From: an uncultured Oscillospiraceae bacterium
GTDB lineage: Bacteria > Bacillota > Clostridia > Oscillospirales > JAAYXM01
DNA: 56,883 nt
Assembly: GCA_934446465.1 (NCBI GenBank)
Contig: CAKSEF010000004.1
Span: 1 to 56,883 of the forward strand
Direction: 5' to 3'
Positions 24,760 to 32,285 of this stretch are shown one piece after another (the first letter of the stretch is position 1; the number at the start of each line of letters is the position of its first letter). The notes beneath the pieces were generated by a model. The model saw only the letters and a program-made list of their open reading frames with translations, had not been told where the DNA came from and searched no databases. The translations under genes and the position numbers were made by a program.

Positions 24760-26418
24760 ATGGCACAAAAATTAAAGGTCTTTGCCCTCGGCGGGCTGAA
24801 TGAAATCGGAAAAAACATGTACGTTTACGAGTATGCCGGCGAGATTATCGTCGTTGACTGCGGTCTTGCATTTCCGGATGACGATATGCTCGGAATTGAT
24901 TTGGTTATCCCGGATATTGCGTATCTTAAAAAACACAAAAACCGTGTCCGTGCAATTATTATAACACACGGGCATGAGGATCACATCGGCGCGCTTCCGT
25001 ACGTCTTGAAGGAAATCAATGTCCCAATCTACGCGACGAAGCTCACAGCCGGAATAATTAAAAAGAAGCTCGAGGAGCATAATCTCCTCTCAAAAACAAA
25101 AATCAAGATAGCGTCCCCCGGAACCAAGCTGAAAATAGGTTCTTTTGATGTCGAGATGATTCACGTAAATCATTCCATAGCCGATTCAGTTGCACTTGCT
25201 ATCAAGACTCCGCTGGGAACCGTTGTTCACACAGGCGACTACAAGCTTGACATAACCCCGATTCAGGGCGAGATGATGGACATTGCGCGTCTCGGACAGC
25301 TTGGAAAATCGGGTGTGCTTGCGCTTATGGGCGAATCGACAAATGTTGAACGTCCCGGTTATACCCTTTCGGAATCGACTGTCGGAAAGACGTTTGAGTC
25401 TCTGTTTAAGGATTGCAACCAAAGAATAATTGTTACGACGTTTGCTTCAAACGTGCATCGTGTCCAGCAGATAATCCATGCCGCGGCGCACTACGGCAGA
25501 AAAGTTGCGATAAGCGGACGAAGCATGGAGAACATCATGGATGTGGCAAAAAATCTTGGCTATCTCAATATACCGAACAACACGCTTGTCGACCTAAACA
25601 CAATAAACAAGCATCCAAAAAACAAGACGTGTATAATAACCACGGGAAGCCAGGGCGAAGCCATGTCGGGGCTTTATCGCATAGCTTTTTCCGCTCACAA
25701 GAAAATTGAAATAAAACCAAACGACAGGGTGATAATATCGGCAAGCCCGATTCCCGGAAACGAGAAAGCCATAAGCAACGTAATTAACGAGCTGTACCGG
25801 AAGGGTGCTGAAGTAATCTATGAAAAGCTTGCGGACGTTCACGTTTCGGGACATGCTTGCAGAGAAGAGCTGAAGCTTATGCTTGCGCTCACAAAGCCTA
25901 AATATTTTATTCCGATACACGGCGAACACAGGCACCTCAAAGAGCACCAGGCTCTTGCAATTAAAATGGGGGTTAAGCCGAAGCACACATTTGTGTGCGA
26001 TATCGGACGTGTTGTGGAGTTTACCGAGAAGGGCGCAAAGCTCGGCGCCACCGTACCGTCCGGGAAAATTCTTGTTGACGGAACGGGTGTCGGGGATGTC
26101 GGAACTGTTGTATTGCGCGACCGAAAGCATCTCGCCCAGGACGGAATAATCACGGTGGTTGTTACTCTCAGCAGTGAAACCGGTCAGGTGATAGCCGGTC
26201 CGGACATTGTTTCGCGCGGATTCATATATGTGAAAGAAGCCGAGGACATGATGGACGAATTACGGCAGCTTGCTTCGGATGTCATCAATTCATGTTCCGC
26301 AGGTCCGAGAACCGATTGGGCGACAATCAAGAACACGCTCAAAAGCAGAATTTCCGATTATCTTTATAAGAAAACGAAGCGCAGTCCTATGATTCTTCCG
26401 ATTATAATGGAAATATAG
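24760..26418 (+). CDS. rnj: ribonuclease J
   Basis: RNase J is a metallo-beta-lactamase/beta-CASP nuclease with 5'-3' exonuclease and endonuclease activity, central to mRNA decay and rRNA maturation in Firmicutes. The 552 residues include the metal site HGHEDHIGA (about 69-77), HTGDYKLD, the beta-CASP region SGRSMENIM and HVSGHA, then a C-terminal domain. The start MAQKLKVFALGG was chosen because GGAGAAGTG precedes it; the frame stays open upstream only because it runs through the structured RNA. It has a strong terminator after it. Confidence 0.95.
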   Translation: MAQKLKVFALGGLNEIGKNMYVYEYAGEIIVVDCGLAFPDDDMLGIDLVIPDIAYLKKHKNRVRAIIITHGHEDHIGALPYVLKEINVPIYATKLTAGIIKKKLEEHNLLSKTKIKIASPGTKLKIGSFDVEMIHVNHSIADSVALAIKTPLGTVVHTGDYKLDITPIQGEMMDIARLGQLGKSGVLALMGESTNVERPGYTLSESTVGKTFESLFKDCNQRIIVTTFASNVHRVQQIIHAAAHYGRKVAISGRSMENIMDVAKNLGYLNIPNNTLVDLNTINKHPKNKTCIITTGSQGEAMSGLYRIAFSAHKKIEIKPNDRVIISASPIPGNEKAISNVINELYRKGAEVIYEKLADVHVSGHACREELKLMLALTKPKYFIPIHGEHRHLKEHQALAIKMGVKPKHTFVCDIGRVVEFTEKGAKLGATVPSGKILVDGTGVGDVGTVVLRDRKHLAQDGIITVVVTLSSETGQVIAGPDIVSRGFIYVKEAEDMMDELRQLASDVINSCSAGPRTDWATIKNTLKSRISDYLYKKTKRSPMILPIIMEI

Positions 26419-26448
26419 AAAAAGAGGTGAGATATCTCACCTCTTTTT
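26419..26448. terminator. bidirectional terminator between rnj and topoisomerase gene
   Basis: A perfect 30-bp palindrome centred at 26433/26434 has A5 and T5 ends, so it can terminate both converging transcripts. Its last base is the first base of the topoisomerase A stop codon on the other strand. Confidence 0.9.
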
Positions 26449-28670
26449 CATATACCGAAAAGTGATATTTGTTCATCAAGGCGTTCGTCATCGGTTAACC
26501 GTGCGCCGGAGGCCGGAATATTTCTGACCTTGTATCTTGATGCGTCCTTAATGTTTGATTCGGACAATCTGCATACGTACTTTACTTTATATTTCGGCTT
26601 AATCGTCATTACCGCCACGCCCTGAGTTTCACGCGAGCTTTTGGGGTTCAGCATGGCAGTGTGGAAAACAAGCGCGCGGTTTTCCGTAGAATACACAACA
26701 AACGTATCATCCTCTGTTATTTTGAAAACCGCTACGAGAGGGCTTTTTCCCGAATACGCTCCTGTCAGGCGCTTTCTGTTTGTCTTTGTTTCATATGACG
26801 ACAGCATAACGCGCGCCGCCTTGCCGTTTTCAAACACAAACATAAGTGTTGCCTTATAATCACCGGGTGAACACATATAGACAACTTGTTCGCCATCGTC
26901 CATACCGAGCTTCGCCGGAATATAATCACCGAGAACGCTTGCTTTTGTATCCGAGAAGTCGCTGACCTTTGCTTTGTATGCTCGCTGCATATTGGTGAAA
27001 AAGATAAGTTCCCCACGGTTTGTTGCGTCAAACTCATTAAGCGGTCCGTCATCCTCCTTATACTTCTGTTCGCTGTTCATGCGCAATGATTGGGGTGTAA
27101 TCTTCTTAAAGTAACCTCCGCGCGACAGAAACAGACGCACAGGATAATCTTCGATATTTTCCTCTTCGTTATATTCCTCAACTTCATCACTGTACAAAAT
27201 TTGAGTCTTTCTCGGAGTGTCGTACTTCCTGATTATTTCCTCAAGTCCTTTAATTATAAGGTTACGTATTCTTGCCTTGCTTGAAAGAATATCCTCAAGG
27301 TCTTCTATCTCGCGTGAGAGCTCGTCCGTTTCGGAAACTCGCTTCAGAATATACTCTTTATTTATATTCCGCAGTTTTATCTCAGCAACGTATTCAGCCT
27401 GAATCTCGTCAATTCCGAAGCCTATCATAAGGTTCGGAACGACCTCACTCTCCTCTTCCGTTTCGCGGATGATTGCTATCGCGCGGTCTATATCGAGGAG
27501 TATTTTTTTTAGTCCCTTAAGCTTATGAAGTTTATCTTTTTTCTTGTTCAGCTCTGCAAAGATTCTTCGCTTTACACACTCCGCGCGCCACGCCGTCCAC
27601 TCATTCAAAATTTCGCGAACGCCGAGCACCATTGGGTTTCCGCCTATGAGTATATTAAAATTACACGAATACGAATCCATGAGCGGGGTGAGCTTAAACA
27701 GTTTTTGCATGAGTTTTTCCGGGTCTGTTCCGCGTTTTAATTCTATTGCAAGCTTGAGACCTTCCTTATCGGACTCATCTCGCATATCGGATACCTCGCG
27801 GAGCTTTCCGCTTTTTACCAGCTCACTGACCTTATCAATAATTGCCTCTATGGTCGTCGTATACGGTATTTCAAACACTTCTATCAAGTTATTCTTTTTG
27901 TCATACTGCCAGCGCGCGCGTATTTTAAACGAGCCGCGCCCTGTTTTATAAATATTCTCTATTGCCGTTCTGTCATATATGATTTCCCCGCCTGTCGGAA
28001 AATCGGGAGCGATGAGTGTTGACATTATATCATGCTCGGGATTTCTTATCAGTTCAATCGCCGTTCGGCATACCTCGGTTATATTGAATCCGCAGATATT
28101 GGATGCCATACCTACTGCAATGCCCGTATTTGCGGAAACAAGGATATTAGGAAACTCCGTCGGCAGGAGCGTCGGTTCCTCCATTGTGTTATCATAATTC
28201 GGAACAAAATCGACTGTGTCCTTTATATCTCTGAAAAGCTCGTTGCATATAGGTGCGAGCTTTACCTCGGTATATCTCGATGCGGCATATGCCATATCAC
28301 GCGAATAGACTTTGCCAAAGTTACCCTTTGAATCGACAAACGGGAAATTGAGCGCCTGATATCCGCGGGCAAGACGCACCATTGTTTCGTATATTGCGGC
28401 ATCGCCGTGCGGATTCAGCCTCATTGTCTGTCCGACGACATTTGCCGATTTTGTCCTTGCGCCGGTCAAAAGTCCCATATTATACATCGTATAGAGCAAT
28501 TTGCGGTGGGACGGCTTAAATCCGTCTATTTCCGGAATTGCGCGTGATATTATGACCGACATCGCGTACGGCATATAGTTTTTTTCAAGCGTTTCCGTAA
28601 TCTGCTGTTCAAGCACTTCCGCGCTGAGGCCGTGTACGGCACGTTTCTCTTCCTTATTTTTTCTTGCCAT
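26448..28670 (-). CDS. parC: type IIA topoisomerase subunit A (topoisomerase IV-like)
   Basis: This is the DNA-breaking subunit of a gyrase/topoisomerase IV enzyme, 740 residues. The catalytic tyrosine lies in AASRYTEVKL (about 128-137). The breakage-reunion domain covers about 20-480, followed by a C-terminal beta-pinwheel without a recognisable GyrA box (QRRGGKG), so topoisomerase IV or a second, divergent enzyme fits better than gyrase. In the quinolone region it reads NPHGDAAIYE, with Ala at the usual Ser position. It follows its B subunit by 15 bp. Confidence 0.85.
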   Translation of the reverse strand: MARKNKEEKRAVHGLSAEVLEQQITETLEKNYMPYAMSVIISRAIPEIDGFKPSHRKLLYTMYNMGLLTGARTKSANVVGQTMRLNPHGDAAIYETMVRLARGYQALNFPFVDSKGNFGKVYSRDMAYAASRYTEVKLAPICNELFRDIKDTVDFVPNYDNTMEEPTLLPTEFPNILVSANTGIAVGMASNICGFNITEVCRTAIELIRNPEHDIMSTLIAPDFPTGGEIIYDRTAIENIYKTGRGSFKIRARWQYDKKNNLIEVFEIPYTTTIEAIIDKVSELVKSGKLREVSDMRDESDKEGLKLAIELKRGTDPEKLMQKLFKLTPLMDSYSCNFNILIGGNPMVLGVREILNEWTAWRAECVKRRIFAELNKKKDKLHKLKGLKKILLDIDRAIAIIRETEEESEVVPNLMIGFGIDEIQAEYVAEIKLRNINKEYILKRVSETDELSREIEDLEDILSSKARIRNLIIKGLEEIIRKYDTPRKTQILYSDEVEEYNEEENIEDYPVRLFLSRGGYFKKITPQSLRMNSEQKYKEDDGPLNEFDATNRGELIFFTNMQRAYKAKVSDFSDTKASVLGDYIPAKLGMDDGEQVVYMCSPGDYKATLMFVFENGKAARVMLSSYETKTNRKRLTGAYSGKSPLVAVFKITEDDTFVVYSTENRALVFHTAMLNPKSSRETQGVAVMTIKPKYKVKYVCRLSESNIKDASRYKVRNIPASGARLTDDERLDEQISLFGI

Positions 28671-28685
28671 GTCTATCCCCCGTTA

Positions 28686-30680
28686 CTACGACAAATCAGC
28701 GTCGTCAAGATACTTCCATCCGTTTTCGGCAATGTACTGCTTGCGGTCTGCAAGGTTATCTCCGAGCAGAAGGTCAAACATTTCGGCAACCGCCGCTTCC
28801 GCCATATCCGGTACTACTCTGATGAGTCGGCGGGTCTCGGGATTCATCGTCGTCTGCCACATCATGTCGGGTTCGTTTTCACCGAGACCTTTACTGCGTT
28901 GTATCGTGTGTTTTTTATCACCGATTTTTGCAAGTATATCTGTTTTTTCCTTGTCAGAATATGCAAAGTACGTATCATTTCCGCAGGTGATTTCATACAA
29001 CGGCGATTCGGCGATATACACATACCCCGAGCGTATAAGTGTCGGCATCAGGCGGTAAATCATCGTCAGTATCAGCGTTCGTATCTGGTAACCGTCAACA
29101 TCGGCATCAGTACATATAATTACCCTCTTCCAGCGAAGTCCTGCTAAGTCGAACGACGAAAGGTCTTTATTTCTTTTGCTTTGAACCTCAACCCCACAGC
29201 CGAGAACCTTTATAAGGTCTGTTATTATTTCGCTGTTGAATATTTTTCCGAGGTCGGATTTTAAGCAATTCAGAATTTTTCCGCGCACAGGCATAATTGC
29301 CTGAAATTCAGCGCTTCTTCCCTGTTTGCACGCACCTGCAGCCGAGTCGCCCTCCACTATATACAGCTCGCGCATATCGCGGTCTTTTGTCCGGCAATCG
29401 ATAAACTTTGCTATTCTGCTTGTAATATCAAGGTTTCCCGAGAGCTTTTTCTTTATATTCAGACGTTCTTTTTCGGCGCTCTCACGGCTTCGCTTATTCA
29501 CAAGCACCTGGTCGCATATTCTCATTGCATCGTCGCGGTTTTCTATAAAATAGATTTCAAGCTGCGAGCGCAGAAATTCCGTCATTGCCTCTTGAATAAA
29601 CTTATTCGTAACCGCCTTTTTGGTCTGATTCTCGTATGAAGCAATCGTCGAGAAGCAGTTTGACACGAAAAGGAGACTGTCCGAGACGTCCGCAAATGTA
29701 ATCTTATTTTCGTTTTTTTGATATTTTGAGTTTTGTTTTGCAAATGAATCAATCGCATACACAAACGCATTCCTTACGGCTTTGTCCGGTGCTCCGCCGT
29801 ATTCGAGCCACGATGAGTTATGATAATATTCAAGCCGCGGTGCGGTATTGGTGAAGCAGAACGCAGCAGATATTTTCACCTTATATTCAGGCTTGTCCGC
29901 GCGGTCGCGTCCCTTGCGTTCGCACGCCCAAAAACGTGGTGTTGTAAGCGGCGGCGTATCTCCTGCAAGCTCTTCAACATAATCTTCTATTCCGCGTTCG
30001 TACTTATACTCCTCTGTTACAAAGCTGCCCCCGCGCTGTATGCGGTATTTAAACGTAACGCCTGCATTTATAACCGCCTGGCGTTTGAGTATATCCTTAA
30101 AATAGTCCTCGGGAATATTTATATCTGTAAAAACATCAAGGTCGGGCTTCCAGTGTATACGGGAACCCGTCTTTTTTCTGTCGGTCGGCTCGGAATGGAG
30201 TCCCCCGATATTCTCTCCCTTTTCAAAGCGGAGCGTATATTTCTTTTCGTCGCGCCACACGGTAACATCCATATACTCGGAAGCATACTGTGTCGCGCAG
30301 GCTCCGAGTCCGTTAAGTCCGAGCGAATATTCGTACATTGAATCTTCATTGTTCTTATACTTTCCGCCCGCATACAGCTCACAGAATACAAGCTCCCAAT
30401 TATATCTTTCTTCCGCGCTGTTGTAGTCAACGGGGCATCCGCGTCCGAAATCCTCAACCTCGATTGAATGGTCCTCATACAATGTGATTATAATTGTATT
30501 GCCGTGTCCCTCGCGTGCCTCATCTATTGAATTTGAGATAATCTCAAACGCGGAATGCTCGCACGCCTCCAGTCCGTCGGAGCCAAAAATAACCGACGGG
30601 CGTTTACGCACGCGGTCTGCGCCCTTTAATGATGAAATGCTCTCGTTTCCGTATTCTTTTTTATTTACTTTTCCGCTCAA
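28686..30680 (-). CDS. parE: type IIA topoisomerase subunit B (topoisomerase IV-like)
   Basis: This is the ATPase subunit partnering the downstream A subunit, 664 residues. The GHKL ATPase motifs are SNSIDEAREGHG, DFGRGCPVD and LGLNGLGACATQYASE. The TOPRIM domain has YIVEGDSAAGACKQGRSAEF, MPVRGKILN and DADVDGYQIRTL. The start is TTG at 30680, with GGAGGG 6 nt upstream and a good promoter behind it. Divergence from standard GyrB wording (CPVD, ACATQY) suggests a second topoisomerase besides gyrase, not in view here. Confidence 0.87.
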   Translation of the reverse strand: MSGKVNKKEYGNESISSLKGADRVRKRPSVIFGSDGLEACEHSAFEIISNSIDEAREGHGNTIIITLYEDHSIEVEDFGRGCPVDYNSAEERYNWELVFCELYAGGKYKNNEDSMYEYSLGLNGLGACATQYASEYMDVTVWRDEKKYTLRFEKGENIGGLHSEPTDRKKTGSRIHWKPDLDVFTDINIPEDYFKDILKRQAVINAGVTFKYRIQRGGSFVTEEYKYERGIEDYVEELAGDTPPLTTPRFWACERKGRDRADKPEYKVKISAAFCFTNTAPRLEYYHNSSWLEYGGAPDKAVRNAFVYAIDSFAKQNSKYQKNENKITFADVSDSLLFVSNCFSTIASYENQTKKAVTNKFIQEAMTEFLRSQLEIYFIENRDDAMRICDQVLVNKRSRESAEKERLNIKKKLSGNLDITSRIAKFIDCRTKDRDMRELYIVEGDSAAGACKQGRSAEFQAIMPVRGKILNCLKSDLGKIFNSEIITDLIKVLGCGVEVQSKRNKDLSSFDLAGLRWKRVIICTDADVDGYQIRTLILTMIYRLMPTLIRSGYVYIAESPLYEITCGNDTYFAYSDKEKTDILAKIGDKKHTIQRSKGLGENEPDMMWQTTMNPETRRLIRVVPDMAEAAVAEMFDLLLGDNLADRKQYIAENGWKYLDDADLS

Positions 30681-30757
30681 AACAAACCCTCCGCAGTGCT
30701 AAAGCGCACCTGAAAATATATTATCAGTAATAGTAAATTGCATATAATACACGTAAT

Positions 30758-30787
30758 ATTCTACCATATCTTGGGGCTTAATGTCAA
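30758..30787 (-). promoter_or_regulatory. promoter for parE-parC
   Basis: A perfect TTGACA (30782-30787) and TAGAAT (30758-30763) on the minus strand are 18 nt apart. Confidence 0.75.
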
Positions 30788-30891
30788 CTTTAACGCAAGT
30801 GATTTAGTTTTTGTATGCAATCGGTAATATTTGTCCAAAATAGAAATATATATATAGCACAAAGGATTTTTAAAATTTAGGAGGTTGTTAT

Positions 30892-31221
30892 ATGGATAAC
30901 GCATTAATGAGTCCGTCAAAGGAGAATACATCAAAAAAGAGCGGAGGCTTTTCAAATATTGTACGCACTTTGTCTCTCCTTCTTTCTCACGAAGACAAAT
31001 CCTCTGCCGAGAAGCCTTTGAGCGACCGCGATAAAATCATGCGCGAGATTGAAGACACGCTCGCGGAACTTCGTCAAACAAAGAATTGTTTTGAAAACGC
31101 AAAAGACCCGGAAATAATTGAGGCATGCGTGTACAAAATCAAATCGGGCGAAGCGAGATATTCGTTTCTGCTCAGGAAAGCCAAGCTTTTAGGTGAAAAC
31201 TCGACCAAGATTTCCATATAG
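30892..31221 (+). CDS. DUF2508 (YaaL-like) protein
   Basis: This 109-residue soluble protein has a helical C-terminal region (about 45-100) with DKIMREIEDTLAELRQTKNCF and KDPEIIEACVYKIK, matching the DUF2508/YaaL pattern. The Ser/Lys-rich first 45 residues are probably disordered. AGGAGG precedes the ATG. It is followed after 15 bp by a BofA-like gene, the same order as yaaL-bofA in Bacillus, which supports both calls. Its function is not known in any organism. Confidence 0.75.
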   Translation: MDNALMSPSKENTSKKSGGFSNIVRTLSLLLSHEDKSSAEKPLSDRDKIMREIEDTLAELRQTKNCFENAKDPEIIEACVYKIKSGEARYSFLLRKAKLLGENSTKISI

Positions 31222-31236
31222 TCGGAGGTGGTTTAC

Positions 31237-31482
31237 TTGAATTCTTCAGACGCCGTGTATGTTTTTGCAGGACTGTTTGTTCTGATAATTCTTTTTATTG
31301 CATTTACATCCCCAAAGTCCCTCTTGCGCGCAATTCTGCGTGCGGCATCCGGCATCGCGGTTCTCGCTCTGATGAATATTATGAATATCGGGATTTATTT
31401 TAACGCTGTCAGCGCATCTGTTTCAGCCTTACTCGGAGTCCCCGGTGCCCTTACCGCTTTCGCAATACAACAAATACTATGA
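31237..31482 (+). CDS. bofA: BofA-like pro-sigma-K processing inhibitor
   Basis: BofA restrains the intramembrane protease SpoIVFB in the mother cell until a forespore signal arrives. The 81-residue product has two hydrophobic segments (about 7-23 and 30-52) and ends with the family-like stretch FNAVSASVSALLGVPGAL, corresponding to the N..T.....LG.PG motif. A TTG start at 31237 sits 8 nt after GGAGG; the GTG at 31228 overlaps that box. Its place after a YaaL-like gene supports the call. Confidence 0.75.
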   Translation: MNSSDAVYVFAGLFVLIILFIAFTSPKSLLRAILRAASGIAVLALMNIMNIGIYFNAVSASVSALLGVPGALTAFAIQQIL

Positions 31483-31492
31483 CAACAAAAGA

Positions 31493-31514
31493 GACGGCGG
31501 TAAATACCGCCGTC
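31493..31514 (-). terminator. hairpin between bofA and the miniprotein gene
   Basis: An 8-bp GC-rich stem (GACGGCGG with CCGCCGTC) encloses TAAATA; on the minus strand TCTTTTGTTG follows. It likely ends the minus-strand miniprotein transcript and may also stop bofA. Confidence 0.6.
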
Positions 31515-31528
31515 CCTTCCGCCGAACA

Positions 31529-31642
31529 CTAACGTCCGCAGATGTTGTTTCCGCAAAGAAGCCATACGACAACTATAGCGGCAATGATGATTATCCAGTT
31601 GCAGCAGCTGTTATCATTGTAGTTATTATCTCCGCATAACAT
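31529..31642 (-). CDS. 37-residue Cys-rich membrane miniprotein (YjcZ-like)
   Basis: This tiny gene encodes MLCGDNNYNDNSCCNW, then a 14-residue hydrophobic helix (IIIIAAIVVVWLLC, about 17-30), then GNNICGR. Five of 37 residues are Cys, and Asn is also abundant. A near-ideal AGGAGGT stands 8 nt before the ATG, and a hairpin plus T-rich stretch follows the stop. The form resembles YjcZ-type sporulation miniproteins of Bacillus and Clostridia. It lies opposite and between bofA-like and bofC-like genes. The call rests on composition, RBS and context, not on alignment. Confidence 0.7.
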   Translation of the reverse strand: MLCGDNNYNDNSCCNWIIIIAAIVVVWLLCGNNICGR

Positions 31643-31727
31643 AGGTAGTTACCTCCTAAAAGTTATTTCACTACATCATATTCATTTTTAGGAAGTTGGT
31701 TACAAGCAAAAATTTTCCAAAAAACTA

Positions 31728-31756
31728 TTTACAAATATTGGAAAGTGTGTTATTAT
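31728..31756 (+). promoter_or_regulatory. promoter of small RNA / bofC-like gene
   Basis: TTTACA (31728-31733) and TATTAT (31751-31756) are 17 nt apart, followed by a roughly 95-nt segment that ends in a terminator. Confidence 0.65.
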
Positions 31757-31762
31757 ATATTC

Positions 31763-31857
31763 GAAGAGCGACAGTAGGCTCAAACCGCTGTCCATTCATA
31801 TCTTTATCCCCACAACCCACTTCACTGGCGCCCGATATTTTTATCGGGCGCTCTTTC
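31763..31857 (+). ncRNA. candidate small RNA or attenuated leader
   Basis: From the promoter's expected start to a strong terminator (stem GCGCCCGAT/ATCGGGCGC at 31828-31851, then TCTTTCTTG) there is no open frame with a ribosome binding site. Near the 5' end GACAG pairs with CTGTC (about 31779-31802). The segment GAAGAGCG (31773-31780) could instead pair with CGCTCTTTC (31849-31857), competing with the terminator stem. It may be an independent small RNA or an attenuator for the BofC-like gene 68 bp downstream. No Rfam family is recognised. Confidence 0.5.
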
Positions 31858-31924
31858 TTGTATTTTTAAGGAAAAAGCGGGCAATAATAGGAGAAAGAAT
31901 TGAAACGGGAGTGATTCTCACTAT

Positions 31925-32275
31925 ATGGACAGCAAAAAAAGAATTACGATATCTGCCTGTGTGCTGTTTATAATGCTGGGGCTTCTTGTCAACGGCATAG
32001 TTAAGACACGCGATGAGAAAGAGACTTCGAACACAAGCGCGCCTGTATCCTCCGTAGTTCAGCCTGAGGCTAAGGAAGACGAGCAGCATTATATTATGAA
32101 GATTGAGGACGGAATTGTCGTCGTATTCAGTGATGCCGATACCACCCGTCCGATAATGGTTACAGACATCTATGCAAGCACTTTGAGAAATTACGACAGA
32201 GAAGAGCTTGAGCGCGGCATATCAGTCGAAAATGAGCGCGAGCTTCACGCCTTATTGGAAGATTACTCAAGTTAG
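31925..32275 (+). CDS. BofC-like C-terminal domain protein
   Basis: The 116-residue protein has one N-terminal membrane helix or uncleaved signal (about 7-26), a Ser/Glu-rich linker and a small C-terminal domain (about 56-116) with HYIMKIEDGIVVVFSD and a final ELHALLEDYSS. This resembles the C-terminal domain of BofC, a forespore-secreted inhibitor of SpoIVB signalling, seen in Clostridia as short stand-alone proteins. GGGAG lies 11-15 nt upstream of the ATG. It precedes the germination gene by 10 bp. The similarity is by eye. Confidence 0.55.
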   Translation: MDSKKRITISACVLFIMLGLLVNGIVKTRDEKETSNTSAPVSSVVQPEAKEDEQHYIMKIEDGIVVVFSDADTTRPIMVTDIYASTLRNYDREELERGISVENERELHALLEDYSS

Positions 32276-32285
32276 GAGTGTTTTT

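Noticed and set aside
31445..31639. Plus-strand frame overlapping bofA and the miniprotein gene
   Set aside because: It has no ribosome binding site; it lies opposite the Cys-rich miniprotein, whose Shine-Dalgarno box and start are far better.
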